DNA of 64,000 bases. Source: Caprimulgus europaeus (lineage: Eukaryota; Chordata; Aves; Caprimulgiformes; Caprimulgidae). Location of the stretch: the NCBI GenBank assembly GCA_907165065.1, contig OU015528.1, forward strand, positions 22,412,515 through 22,476,514, read 5' to 3'. Positions within the stretch are counted from its first letter, which is position 1; every line of letters begins with the position of its first letter. Below, one piece after another: positions 48,016 through 62,213 of this stretch. The position numbers and the translations under genes are program-made. The notes beneath the pieces are model-generated. The model made no database searches. It was not told the origin of the DNA and saw only the letters and a program-made list of their open reading frames with translations.

Positions 48016-49985
48016 TAAAATGAACAATTGTTTGCACTATGAGGAAGAGGCACAGGGCTTAAGCAAACTCTGCTGATCTCCCCCTTTGTTCTCCTCCCCC
48101 TTGTCCCCATAAATATCTGCTTTGCTGACTGCCTTATCTGTATTGTTAAAAAGAAAATGTCTTCAATTTTTCTGGCAATTTGATATTGCCTTATCCTCTG
48201 GTTTGCCAAAAGCTCATATCACACAACATACTGCAATTGCCTCTCTGAAATGCTTCATTTGAGTCTTGAACTGCTAGTGTTATTATCACAAATAACTGCT
48301 GTATGCCTTCCATTTTCAGTAGCACTGGGACTGTACGAGTGCGAGTCTGTTCAGACTCAGAAAAAGTAGTTTTTCTTTGGAAGTCTAGGCCAAGAGCTAA
48401 AACAAGCCAAAACGTATAAATTAAAAAAAAAAAAAATAAATAAAGAAAGAAAAGCTAGCATGAGGAAATGATAAGGACAGGACAGGACAGAAGGATGCCT
48501 TTCTATCTAGGGCACCTCTTTATGCAAGGCAAGTAATAAGCAATTTAATGGTAAATATTCATTTTTAACAGAAGCTCATAGATAGGACTCTTTCCAGGAG
48601 TCAAAGAAAGACCAAATATGCAGGTATATTACCTATGAACCTGCAAATGCTGACTAACAGCATTCCTAGAAATAGGACAGATACTCATTTGGGCTAAAAA
48701 GGTGTGGCTACACAGACTATAATGAATGAAATACGCATCTGACAGATACAGTGTATATAGTACGGTACTGGGAGAGGTCAGTTGGCATGGTTTAAAGGAA
48801 AAGTCTCCAAAATTATTCCAGATATGGGAAGCTTATACTTCTCTGGCACATGATTATGTAAAGAAGAGAAATGACTAAAAGCATTGTAGAGATAGGACCT
48901 TGTATATAATCTGTAGTTTGGAATTACTGGAAGTGTTAATATAATTTAACATATTTCTTTAGGCATGGAGGGGATGAGGATTAAGAGTCTGTTCACCCTC
49001 CCATTAGTATTGCATGATCCAGCATATGCTGGAAAAAATTGACATGACTGAAAGTCACATAGGCCTCATCAGATTTGCAGTTGCACTTTGCTCTGGTCTC
49101 TCATCGTTCAGTCATTCCTACATATTTTGGTGAATTCTTTAAAGCTGGAGGACACCAAGATACCTTTCAGTATCACTTTTTTAACCTCTCTATTTTTCTA
49201 TTTTATAGACCTGACTTCCTTTTTCTCGAAAGCCCCCAGTTAAAAGTTGACTCATATACTTCCATTTTTCTTCACCGTCTTTGTTGCCACTGTTGTCACA
49301 GCTATAGAAAAGGAAGGAAAAAAACAAAACAAAACAACAAAAAAGCACTTTACATTGTTTTTAAATTAAAAAGCAAGGATTGTCCAGGAAAACATGCACA
49401 AAAAAAATGACATTTTTATGTATCATGAAGCCTGCATTTTGAAGATAATTTTCTTCAGATTTTCCTCTGATGAACTGAACTCTTGTTCTTCAACATCTGA
49501 ATTTTATTATTTGTGATAATGAGCACTGTTGAGCATGTGGGAAGATTTAGATCAAGTGAGACAGCAAGCCAAACCTGAACCTTGACCTTCTCTTCCAGCC
49601 TCCTTCATGAAGTGCTACCTAGTAGTTTTTATAAAAGAGTTCATTTTTTAAGTTACTATTTTTTTCCTTCCCCATTCAAGAATAACTAAAGAAAAATAAT
49701 TCATGTTACTTCTGGTTTACAGCAGGGTACTTCACACACTTCTATTTATTGTAACTGGCCAGAATACAATTACAGTGGCTGTTGTTCATTCCACCACTGA
49801 GTATATGTGACTTGTACAATGAACTGTAGTGGGTCAAATAGTGGTGACTAATAAGACTAATAAGACTTATTCTATGTTGGAGCTAACAAATCCTTATCAG
49901 TACTTCAACCATTCTGCTTACGCGGCCTCATTGTTAAGATTATGCCTTTCATCTATGGGAACTAATCCCTTTCATATACAATTTT
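48016..49985. other. Unique non-coding DNA
   Basis: No gene. There is a short (GGACA)n run near 48,475-48,490 and A-rich runs near 48,420 and 49,318. The 111-codon frame at 49,075-49,410 ends in lysine- and asparagine-rich low-complexity sequence and is not convincing. Confidence 0.5.
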
Positions 49986-50155
49986 AGCAAGAAGCTTATA
50001 AAATGTGTCTTAAAGCAGTATTGACTTGTCCAACAATAAAAAGTACAATTAGGCTTCCAACACAGAGCATTACTAATTTGCATAAAAACCTCTCTAACCC
50101 ATTCCTTTTACTGCAGAATATAACCAAGAGGTTACATTCTGTACCACGCATCAGT
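49986..50155 (+). repeat. Diverged tandem duplication, unit 1
   Basis: It begins agcaagaagcttataa, identical over 16 bp to the start of unit 2 at 50,453, and later shares 'cttccaacac' plus 'agcatt' at the same spacing. The rest is clearly related but heavily substituted. Confidence 0.6.
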
Positions 50156-50452
50156 AATTTACTGTAAAATCAGTAGATAGCTGTACCTGTGTAATAGTGT
50201 TCACTTTCTTTTTTCAAATCTTTTAAAAGTGAATTTAAGTGCCAAATGTATCAATAGGAAATATTATTAAAGATCATTACACTGAATGACCAAATACAAT
50301 GGGGTCCTTTTATAATATCCCATAATGCAATAACTCAATACTTACTTATTGAGAGTACCGATCCTGATAGAGTCATGGGTAGGGTCACAGTGTAGACTCA
50401 GTTTTATCATACTTTGCAGTTGCAATAGCTCATTTTCATAATGTAATATTTA

Positions 50453-50625
50453 AGCAAGAAGCTTATAAGAACTGTAGAAGAGTAATAATGACCAGTCAAT
50501 GCATAAAAATGTATAAATAGTTAGTCTTCCAACACTAAGCATTTCCATCTAAGAAGATTACTTAATATCCCTTTTGCAAAATTTCTCATTTCCATAACCA
50601 AATAGGTGCTATTGTCTATTCACTC
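50453..50625 (+). repeat. Diverged tandem duplication, unit 2
   Basis: Partner of the unit at 49,986, offset by 467 bp. The similar spacing of the shared words (start, ccaacac, agcatt) argues for descent from one duplication rather than chance. Whether the duplication spans the whole 467-bp interval is unclear. Confidence 0.6.
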
Positions 50626-50700
50626 TCCAAGTACTATAACTCTTTGTAGCACTACAGGAATTTCTTTTCTATGTGTATTCTGGAATATATTAAATTAGAT

Positions 50701-50732
50701 TTGTAAAGTACATGCCAACATGTACTTTACAA
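50701..50732. repeat. Perfect hairpin, 14-bp arms, 4-nt loop
   Basis: ttgtaaagtacatg (50,701-50,714) and catgtactttacaa (50,719-50,732) are exact reverse complements around ccaa. Confidence 0.92.
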
Positions 50733-50958
50733 TAATAAAGTAAATAATAATAAGACATGATTCATATTGGGTTTAGACTCCCTAGAATTATCTGAAAGAA
50801 AATCAGAAGAACAGACTACTTGCCATTAACTGCTTCTGCCTACAGAGAGCACAGAAATTCCCCATGACTAGAGATGATTAGCCTTCTCTCCACCTGCTTA
50901 ATAAAGAACAGTATTTCCTTACCAAGGTAACACAAGATGACATTGCCTCAGGTCACTG

Positions 50959-51028
50959 CAGGTTATGTCATATCATGTAACACAACATAACCTGACGTAA
51001 CCTGATCCAACAGGCCATGTGCCTGTTG
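50959..51028. repeat. Cluster of two short hairpins
   Basis: caggttatgt (50,959-50,968) pairs with acataacctg (50,985-50,994), and caacaggc (51,008-51,015) pairs with gcctgttg (51,021-51,028). The word taacctga is also directly repeated between them with one change. Confidence 0.75.
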
Positions 51029-52029
51029 CCTATTTGTAGAAAAGATTACTCTTTTCAGAAGAGAGGACATGTCACTATGGATGAGAAAATATTAGTTCTA
51101 CCTTTTAGTCCAAAGGCTTCTGTGTCCACAATTAACTTGGACTTTTAAGTCCCAATCACAAGGAATAGGAACAATTTAGTCTTCAGTTATTCAGTGTTGC
51201 CTATACTGACAACTGTCTTTAATCAGCAAAGGTTTAGATTACAGGGTCTAAATACGCCCTGTGAAATAACCTTATCCAAAAAAAAAAAAAACCAAACCCA
51301 AAACCGAAAGAACCAAAGAAAGAACTGAACTTATCAAGACATTAGAACCACTAATCACTCAGTTTTTCCAGGTCTCAGGAATGTGTCAGTCTGTCCATTT
51401 CAATATCAACCCAATTCTCCGTTATGCTCTCTATTTTGCTGATACATTTGACTATCAAATGATGGCATATTTTAAAAGAATAACAATGATTTGCATTATA
51501 AATGTTAAATCCACTTATTTATTCCATTATTAAACCAGGGAAACACTAATCTATAACAAAAACTTGAAACTAGTCTGTTACTGATCAAATGATTACATAG
51601 CCAATTAACTTTTTAAAATGTCTAATCTCAGCTGTCAGCATAAAGTGATTTTATTAAAAAAAAATCCCATATATATAAATACCTTAAGGCATTGCTTTTG
51701 AAACCTTAATCCTCTTGAACTCTTTGCTGAAATAAAACACCAAGAGCTAAGGAAAAATATTTTCAGAAATCAATTGTAAGAGAAAAATAAACTAACATTA
51801 CTCCAAATTAACAAGTAAGAAGTCTAATTAAATTTTAACAGTGTTTGAAAGGTTCGCTGTGCTAATTAAAGTCATATAAATTTCTCTCACGTTCACATGT
51901 GTTGAAGCACCAAATACAATGTAGAGAAATTCACCCCAAATTTGCCTGATCCTGCAGCCCTCAGATAAGTAGGCTTTCTACAACTAACTGATTTTTACTA
52001 AGTCCCTCAAAACCAATAAGTTTATTCAT
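51029..52029. other. Unique AT-rich non-coding DNA
   Basis: No gene or recognised element; one A13 run near 51,279. Confidence 0.5.
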
Positions 52030-52595
<566 letters not shown>

Positions 52596-55500
52596 TGCTA
52601 TGTTATCTTTTATAAAGGTATTAGTTTGCCAACATATTTAATAAACAATAAATTATTGTATAACTTTCTTGTCATAGCTTTACTCTTTCAAAGTTTCATT
52701 CCCTTCTCTTACAGTCCTTTTAGAGGAAGGTGTCCTTCTTTCTTCCTTTTTTTTGTAGAGTACCTGTCTGGGAGCTGTAGGAAGCATAGTAATAAAATAA
52801 TGATTCTTATTATTACAAACATTAATGCAGGAGCTGCAAGTTCAAGAGCTATGTTGCTTGTTCTTTTATACTACATCTTAAAAATTAATATTTTTTACTG
52901 TGTTTTGTTTTAGGCATTCTCTTTTTTATATGTACTTTATGTATATTTATATAAAGATTGTAATTAAATAAATACTACTACAAAAATAAGATTTTACATA
53001 AATGGAGTTTCCCAAGAGTGGGAAACTGCTGTTGGGTATCCAAAGTCCATTATTTTAATCAGGAGATTATTGCCTTGGCAAGCAGGACTGTGATAAGAAA
53101 TTAGAGGGCTTTTTAAAAAATATGGCTCTTTTTCAGCCCCACAGTATGTTCAAAAATCAGTGCTTAACAAATACGAGAACAATTGAAAAAGCTAGATCTT
53201 AATGCTTTTTATATTTGAACCAAATTCCAGTCACTATATCTGAACACCTAATTTGATAAAACTGCAATTTGGATCTGAACTTTGCATCCTAGCATGTTTA
53301 GTTTAGAAACATTAAATTAGTTTTAATCCTCAACAGTGAAAATCTGCCACCATTCTATGCTGGTAGCAATATACTAAGGCACAAGCAATACAATCACCTC
53401 AGAGGAAATGCTGCTTTACTATTTCCCCCCAGTTTGACCCTTGCTAGCATGCATGAATCAAATCAAGAGCCTGAAGATTTTGCGGACCTGGATTAACATA
53501 TTTGCAAAGCTCAGTTGGATTTTCACAAAGAAATAAGATATGGAAAGAAAAACTCTTTGTTGTTTATGGAAAGTCTGATAAACATGTGGTCAACACCTGG
53601 ATTTTAAAAGGATTCTATTCATTGCTCAATAAAAGTACAATAGCCACCTTCTGAGGCATTCAAACAATAAAACAAGATGATAGCAATAAAAAGAGCTGCC
53701 ACATGTCATTTTCTTCATCTCTTTGATTTTGTTTAACAATGATGAATCAACTTCTGAAAACAAAAGAGTTAAGTAACAGGTTAAAAAGAAAAATCCTTAT
53801 AAAATGTGCATTAGAACATGGGAACACAGGTACCATGAGGCATATTTTTTCCTAATAAACATTTTATACTGTGAAAATAGGTTGGTGAATGCATTTCCAT
53901 ATGACAGTGTTTTGCATTTTGGAAATGCCTGATAAAACTACTGTGTGCAACTGATACAAAATAAATGTTTCTGTACACCCACCCCAGTGACCTCTGCAGA
54001 CGAGAGAAAATTCTGTCCTTTAAGCATAAAATATTGTTGTTTAGTACAGGCAAATATATGTACAAGAAGTGATACTAAATTAGGACTTAATTCTAGGTAG
54101 CTTTTCTTCCAGTGTACAAGAAAGGCAAAAGGCATCGCCAGACTAACATAGCTCTCAGTAATAAGGAGATGCATTGGCATAGTAGCCCTTTTGCAATCAT
54201 TGGACTATTGTACCTATTCAGCTTGTAGAGTGAGTTTGAATTATTATATTTTGTATTATTATTTATTTTTTTAATCTAAAGTACATAGTATATGTAAGAC
54301 TAACACCAGAAATATATGGGCCTGTGTGAGAAGGTGACATGTGGTAGATCAGACTTGTAGGTCATCTTTTTATGTACCAAACATCATGCCACAAGACTGG
54401 TCAGACTAACTGCTTTGGGGAGTGAAATGCTCTCCCTTAAGGAAACAAACAGTGACTAGCTCCGTTTTAAATGTCTAACTTTTAATGTTCTGATGACAGG
54501 TGAGAAGAATCCCATTCTGAAAGTCAGGACTGTGGGGCTTTTTTTTCACTTATGCCAATGAATGCAAGACATTCACCAGTCCAGGCTCCCCACCAGCCAA
54601 ATACAGGAACTTGCAGGAATACACTGTATTTTTCCTAAGGAAATTCTCCTATGGGAAATGCAAAAAGGATGGTGAAAGGCTTACTTCCACTCTGTATTGA
54701 GGTTTAACTCATTCCTAAATAGATAAGTCTGGCAAGCTTTCCTGAAATCACAATGCTATATCTACAGAATTTGAAATGTGGTCTGAAGTTCTTGTAAGCA
54801 GCAACAGTTTTAAGAGTTTATATCTAAAAGGCATGCAAGATATAATAACTCCAGTTTCACTTGGGAAAAAAAAAAAAGCAGATTTTTAAAATTCAAATAG
54901 CATATTGCTTCTAAAACTCATACAGTATTTGTTACAGATCAGAAAATTAAGCATACAATTAGATGTGAGATTCAGGTAAGCAAAATCCACTTCAGTATTT
55001 GTCAACAGTTCCTAGAAAAAAATGTAAAGAACTAACAATCAAGTTATAGATTACAAGGGAAAACTCAGTGACCTCCTATTCTGTTCTACCTCACCATTTT
55101 TACAGTAATTAATACTTTCATTTGGTTAAAAATCTTTCACATATATACAAAACAAAACCTGAATAAGAAGAAAAAAGTGAATTAGTTATTACATTGTATG
55201 GCAACATATTTCTAGAGAGAATCTATATATTTAAGCTAGCATTTTCCTGTGCATTAACATCCTATTCAGCTATAATTGCAAGTTACCTGCCTCATGTCAG
55301 AGTTTTAGTAGAGTGCATTTTGGTTTCAGTTAGAACTTCAAAACAGTGAATTAAGCAAAATCGAAATAGAAAAAGACAATGTTCATCCACTGAGGCGACT
55401 CTCCATGTGAGCACTGAAGCAGCTCAGTTGCACCTGAAAGTACATTTGCATCACATTTTGAAATCTGATGGCCTGATCCTGCCACATGCCAGTGTGCTCT

Positions 55501-58500
55501 TTTCACACTGACTATACAGACAAAAGAACTCAAAGGGTTAGACCTTTATACATTTCATTGTTTACCTGACGTTTATCAATCTGAAACACTGGCTAACTTG
55601 AAAAAGCTCTATTATGGTGAAACACAAAGAACATGAATTTTCTTCTCTGCTATTAACAGATATCATTCACTTTTACAGTGTACATCAAGCTGCCAAGTAA
55701 CATATCTTTGTGAGCAGAATATTTGAATTAAGCAGCTTTCAACAAAGAAACTATATAGTTGCCAGAGGAACAATGATTTTTATTTCATGTTTAAAGAGGA
55801 GTTTACAGACTGAAACAAACTTGGAAAAATAAAAACTTTAATGGTGAAAAGATGCACGTTGCTGTGGGTAAAGAATAGATATAATTATTATGGGTTTTTT
55901 TTTAGAAGCTGTCTGCTTGGAAGAATCAAAAACTTTGCTTTTGGAAACTTCACTTTGTTTCTCAGATTTTGTGGTTTACTTCTGTTGGAGACATATGTAA
56001 ACTACATGTAGGACATTATCTGAAGCAATAAAATATATTTAAAGAAAGAGAAATAATGACATCGTCAACTCCATATGTTAAAATGTCATTAAATTGGTCT
56101 AAAAATTGTGATTTTGTTAAAAATTAGCGAAATTTTTAAGAAATAATTTTTTATTGTTCTTTTATTTGTGTTCTCACTTCTGAGCCCTACAAATAACTAA
56201 GGTGGCAAAGTCTATCTTTTCACACCAACTTTATAGGCTAGAAATGTACTTTTTAGAAATGAAAGATGGCATTCTTATACTTTCCTGTGATTGCAGGATT
56301 TGGTGCCATAAAACACTGTAAGTGATGAGGGTTACCACAATGAAAGCTGCTTAAAAGAAAAGAAATACCATGGCAGATTACGCCTGAGAAGCCATACTGC
56401 AAAAATACCTTGTCTGGACTGAAAGGTTACTGAAAACTGAATATAACTGAAAAGTTATATATTGAAGTATATACCATAGTAACATGTATGGCTTTGCAAG
56501 TATTTTCTGCCTTTTGTGCTCAGTTATGGTTTATCCTGAGCAGCCCTTTCTTTTCTTTTTTGTAAACAACATGAAACATACAATCTCTTGGTTAAACTAA
56601 ATCAGGAACAACAAGTTCTTAAAGAGTCAACTGCAGAATATTTACTTTTCTCTACACAGGGATGGCCACCACTCCTCAAGTTAGGACATTTTAAGAACTT
56701 TCCTATACTTGAAATCAGAGAGATAATTTTTCACATTCAGCATTTCTGAAAATAGTGCATGAGTCTCAAGAGTGCTAATTGTCTCTGCAAAAGACAGACC
56801 AGAAATGTCTCTGTCTCCTGAAGTTATTTATAATGTAAGATTAGGTAGTAATTGCAAATCTTGGCCTCTTTTTTTTTTTTTTTTATGTTTGAGAGGTTTA
56901 TCATATTAATGAGAGCAAAATAAGCTAAAGACCATTTTTATGTATGGATCAAGAACTGGTGTCTCTCAGAACTTGGTCAGAATGAGCTACATCTAAAAGA
57001 TGGGAGATGAGGGAAGGAGATGAGATCAATGAGTTTCGTGCTGGGGACACCCAAAGTTTCAGACAGATTAAGAGGCTGAGGAGAAGAAGTGGAGGCATGA
57101 CAGATAGCTCAAATTCTTGAACAAGTTCTACTTGGAAAATATTACTTTATTACAACACTCATAAACATATTAGTCCAAGAGTCCAGTCACCTTTCCCAGA
57201 GACATGTATAACAAATTTCTTGTAGAACTCTGCTGAGAAAGGTTCTGAGTGTGTGTGTGGTCCTCTATTTAGCTTGGCAAATTAATCTCTCTGTGGTAAA
57301 GGAAAATCACTAAAGTATGTGATTTTAACACAGGACAATAAAGTGACTCCAGAGTTTTATTCTAAACTTACTGACTGAACCTCTCTTAATGTGATAAATG
57401 TTTATGGATTCTTCTAATTACAAGTCTGGTTTAAAGCTAAGGCACTTAGAGAATACGGCTCTCTTTCATAAAGTTTCTGAGGTTTCCCTATAATAATCAA
57501 TTACCATAATGAGTTTTTTTAAAGCTGCCATTTGTCACTTTCTTAAAATATATAAACTACCCAGTATAAAGATAAATAGCTAGAGCCAGTCTACCCTGAG
57601 GCCTTCTACCAAAGACGTCCGTTAAATCAAAATCAACTGGGAAACATGTTGGATTTTATTTCAAAGTCAATCCTGCTTGTGCTAAATAAAAATCTGCAGA
57701 AAACAAGTGTAACTTTACCGCAAGAAACACTGCTTTCTTAACAGAACCTAAAAAAAAAATAAAAAATAATTGTTGGCCTTAATCCTTGAAACTGAAGTCA
57801 ACATGGCTTGGTAGGAGAATATGCAACCACATAAATTTGAGACCTGTGTACAACAGGACTGGGGAAATCATATGCCATCTGTTTTAGCCCTGACTACATC
57901 TTTGATATCTGCCACAACTTTTCAGGTGGCCATAGTTTCCACAGTGGTGACATGGCAGGTTCCTTTGCTAGACTGTCTCTGCTGTAGATGACTTTGCCAA
58001 CTTTTGAGATCTGTGCTGGTGAAACCAGGCAAAGTCACCATGATTATTTGTCTCCTGTCAGCATGGCGTCATTCTTCTCACTCCTAAATTTAACATGCAT
58101 AATAGCTTAGCAGTAATACTGTAATATCTGTGCTTAAAAGGACCGTGTTCACTTAGGGCACTGTTGCAGTGTACTCTAAGCAAATAACCCACAGATATTC
58201 TTGATACCCACACTTTGAGTTTTAATTTTTTTCTGGATCTTTTCTCAGACATTTTATTTCATGTATAGGCTCTTTAATCTTGTATAATTTACACCTGTAT
58301 ATATAAAACTTCCAACAGTCCAAGAACCCAAACAAAACACAAAGTTGGAACAAAAACACCCTACAAAACACAATTGTTACTTTGTTGCTGGCAATCCTGG
58401 CAGAAACTGATGGTTAGGTCAGCAGGGGAACCACTCTGGGTTTCTGTCAGAGTCCTGTCAGAGAGGCTCATATTCTGTGAATGAAAAGGGGATTTTAATT

Positions 58501-60104
58501 TCCTTTTTCTTTTCTCCTGAAGAAGAAAATGAAAGGCAATGTATGCAAATGACAGGATATCACTGACATCCTGAGACAATTTGCGTTTCACACCTAAGCC
58601 AATGCCACCCAAATAAATATGAGAAGATAATTACAGATGAACAGATACTTTGGTTTATGTATACTTACTAGGAATTTTTACTAAATGAGGACTTCCAGGA
58701 AAAGGCAGCTGACAGTTCCTTTCAAAAGACTGTAGATCATGCAATATGCAATAAGATTGAATCATTTTTAGCACTCTGATTAACAGAGGATTTCTCTAAA
58801 TGTATTAAAAAATACAATTTTAAAATAATTTTAAAAGTCATTATTTAACTAGCAAGTAGTAGTATGAGAATAGAAATAAGTGAGCTTTCAGGAGAATATC
58901 TGTTTCTTCTAAGCATTGTGTAGTATATCACTGCTGTTCTCATTCTTTGAATTCCAGTGAGAGTTTTATGAGGATGCTTACAAGCTATTATCTCAGCAAC
59001 TGCCTGCTGTTTACTCAGCTCCAGAGATTCTTGCCCCTCTTGCTCATTCAAGAACACTTTGGAGCCACTGTGTCCATCCAAAAGCCTGCAAGAGTACTGC
59101 CTAATAGAATGTACTTTTAGTAGTGAAAGGCAAAGACGATGCCAGTTTTGTACAGTGTTGGTTTAATTAGCAGCAATCTTGGAATTTCTTCTGAAAAAGG
59201 GTATGTTAGAAAACCATGGCAGATGAATTGTGCTGATCCCAATTCTCCTTTCTCAACTGAAGACAAATCTATTATTTTAAAAGTACAAGTGACCATGACA
59301 CAGGTCGGATGCTCATGACATAGAATCTACATTCCAGTTGTGGATCTATTCAAGTATGACAGATCCATAAATTTAGTAACCTATACTTGAATATCTTACA
59401 AATCTAAGGTGTTATTTTTAATGTAGTTCAATGACTTCTCTAAGTACATCCTTTCTTTAGATGACTGTTACATCATATGTGTCATTATCTTGTGTACACC
59501 TGAAGTTATATATATTTAAGCTTCTGCTCTTGGACAAAAATATTATTTCCTTTATGAATTTACTTTTCCAAGAAGTGTACTCTACAGTCATTTGTTCCTC
59601 AGACAACACTGAACTATGTGGCATTTTTTTTTATTGTATACAGTTCTTACATAAAAAATTTGAAAATGTCTCACTGACTTAAAAGACTGTATTTCATTTT
59701 TTAAAACGACAGTGGTATTTCAAAGGCTAAAGGACTAAATTGTTTATCTTAGGCAAGAGGGAGATTGTGTCTGTGCTTACTATTAAATTTTGCATGCATT
59801 CAACATCAAACCCAAAGAAAAGCTTACCCTGACCTCACCTAACCTGTCCCAAAATCTCTGCTGAATGGCTACTGTTAGCAGTCTCCTACTTGCCATGTGC
59901 TCTGATTAAAACTTAGCTGTATGCTGCAGATTACCAGTGCCATTCCTACCATAATTTATTCCTGAATCAATGAGCCTTCTACTGCCTTTGATTACCAACT
60001 AGGGGAAAAAAACAGGGCTGTTTCCTAGAAGAGGGCCACTGAACAAATGTGTGAATAGTGGGGATGTTTACTCAAAGTTAAGGCTCATTTATATAAACCC
60101 ATTT
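52596..60104. other. Unique AT-rich non-coding DNA
   Basis: No gene or recognised mobile element in 7.5 kb. Open frames do not exceed 95 codons and none resembles a known family. There are A or T runs near 54,867 and 56,870. Nothing else stands out. Confidence 0.55.
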
Positions 60105-60600
60105 ACAAGGGAGAATTTCTCCCTAATATCTTATCTAAACCTACCCTCTTCCAGTTTAAAGCCATTGCCCTTTTTTCTATCACTACCTGCCTTTGTAAAA
60201 GGTCCCTCCCCAGCTTTCTTCTAGGCCCCTTCATGTACTGGAAGGCCCCTATAAGATCTCTCCTAAGCCTTCTCTTCTCCAGGCTGAACAGCCCCAACTC
60301 TCTCAGCCTGTCCTCGTGGGAGAGGTGCTCCAGCCCTTGGATCATCTTTGTGACCATCCTCTGGAGTTGTTCTAACAAATCCATGTCTTTCTTGTGTTGG
60401 GGGCTCCAGAACTGGATGCAGTGCTCCAGGTGGGGCCTTACGAGAGCGGAGTAGAGAGGGAGAATCACCTCCCTCGACCTGCTGGCCACGCTTCTCTTGA
60501 TGCAGCCCAGGATACGGTTGACCTTCTGGGCTGCAAGTGCACATTGCCGGCTCATGTTGAGCTTCTTATCCACCACCACTCCCAAGTCCTTCTCTTCGGA
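60103..60600 (-). pseudogene. Truncated CR1 reverse-transcriptase frame, still open
   Basis: About 165 codons remain open to a stop at the left edge. Conserved blocks seen are [18 protein letters not shown], then [20 protein letters not shown], then [12 protein letters not shown]. The catalytic FADD region lies upstream and is missing, so it has no enzymatic function. The frame is intact probably because it is short or fairly young, not because of selection. Confidence 0.85.
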
Positions 60601-60601
60601 G
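60105..60601 (-). mobile_element. CR1 fragment, reverse-transcriptase C-terminus, lacking 3' UTR
   Basis: The minus strand begins within the ORF at [20 protein letters not shown] and runs to the end of the protein-like region. It is then cut off shortly after the reverse-transcriptase domain; no 3' UTR or tail follows. It differs from the other two long copies ([20 protein letters not shown] against [18 protein letters not shown]), so it is a different CR1 subfamily. Both sides are truncated. Confidence 0.93.
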
Positions 60602-62213
60602 CTGGTCTTAAGCCATTTTTTTTAAATATACATAAAGCCAAAGTTTATAAAACCTTTGAAATATCCTTTCATCTGCTATCTGAAAGCACCCAAGGGTTTG
60701 AGTAATTCAGTGAAATGCAGCGTATGTGCAATCCCATACAGGATTCACAAACTATACTTTCCCCATAGCTCTTCCAGGCCTTGATCCAATAAGGTGATTG
60801 CAGAATTAAATTCAACATTCCTGGGCACTGAAACTTGATCATCAATATTGTTAAATTGTTTGGTCGATCTCAGCACAGTTTTGGCCTGGCCAGATAGAAC
60901 TTTTGAAAACCTTTGCCAGGCACAATTATGGGTTTAGCGCTACTCACAGATGATTCACAAGAGGCAGTTTGAATGCAGCCTTTCTAATTTAAAAGCTAAG
61001 AGAGTTTGATAGCAGGGACAGTTAACATTCTTCATCAACTCGGTGCCAAAGTATGCTCCCAACATCTTTAATTTCCAAGTATGGATACAGCCTCAGAGTT
61101 CGCACAGGTTTAATACAACAAGCTCTTGTGGTAATGGCAGCAAGGAGGGCACTGTCACTGCTGCCATCCCAGTGTGATTCAATAGCTCCTGTCCTAGAGC
61201 ATCACAAGACTGGCTGAAAACTTATTTAATAAATAGGAGTCTTAAATTAAGACATTAGTTGATGTATTTTGACCAATACTGGACATGCTGTGTATGACAA
61301 TCAGTTCAAATAGTGAAATTATATCAGATATAGAATCAATCTTGAAGTATTGAAAGATAAATCTGAATTGGTGGAAATCACTAGGAAGGCAACTAGACCC
61401 AGAGTCTGTTGAAACAAAAAACAGCTGCTGACAGCAGTAAAATCTTTCACAGTTGCATAGAAAATATTTTCTTCATTTTAGTCAAATTAGTTAAATTACG
61501 AGCACACTGAAAGGTGAGAAGCTATCTGGGAGTTGAAAAAATCATAAAGATTTATTTTCTTTCTCCAGTCTGTTGTTAAAAACCAGGTGCAGGAGGATGA
61601 GATCAACAAATTCTAAAATTCTGGTGATTATGAAGACAAAAAGGAAGTGGTTCAGTCCCCCTTCTCTAGATAAGTCTGTAAACCTTGGCTCAGGGATTCA
61701 GCTCTCCAAGATCCAAAACATAGTTTGATGCAGCAAAACTCTGTGACCTTGGCTCAGTTCTACTGAGAAAAATATTTTTTAAATGTGTGAGAAAATCCAT
61801 GAGCTAAAAACATAAAAGTAAAACCACAGACAGAATGGAAATTTTTGAGATGGTGATAACAGCTCAAAGATTGAAGAAGAAAAATACTGACATGGAAAGG
61901 TAAAAAACCCTAAGACAAAAAGACAGGAAGTCAGTAATGCAACAACTGACCAGCAGTTCCTTCCATGGAGCAATGCAGCCCTCTGCTTCTCTATTTGATG
62001 GACCTCCAGGCATTTGTCAGGTATCTCAAAGAAAAGAGGAGAGAGAAAGCGAGTGTACACCTTAGCCCAGTCACAGGAATCACCCAGCTCTCCTCCATGT
62101 GTATCAACTAACAAATTGCTGCATGCTCTTAAAGTGCATATGTTCTCTTTGCAGAGCTTCTTCTCACATGACAGAAGATATGTAGGCAAAGATTATAATA
62201 TGGATGATGACAT
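60602..62213. other. Non-coding DNA between two CR1 fragments
   Basis: No gene I can support. The longest frame is 136 codons at 61,779-62,189 on the minus strand, with a mixed composition and two hydrophobic stretches, but no domain, splice context or neighbours to support it. It abuts the CR1 insertion at 62,214. Confidence 0.45.

Noticed and set aside
60233..60705. Plus-strand open frames of 73 and 103 codons
   Set aside because: Antisense shadows of the CR1 fragment on the minus strand.
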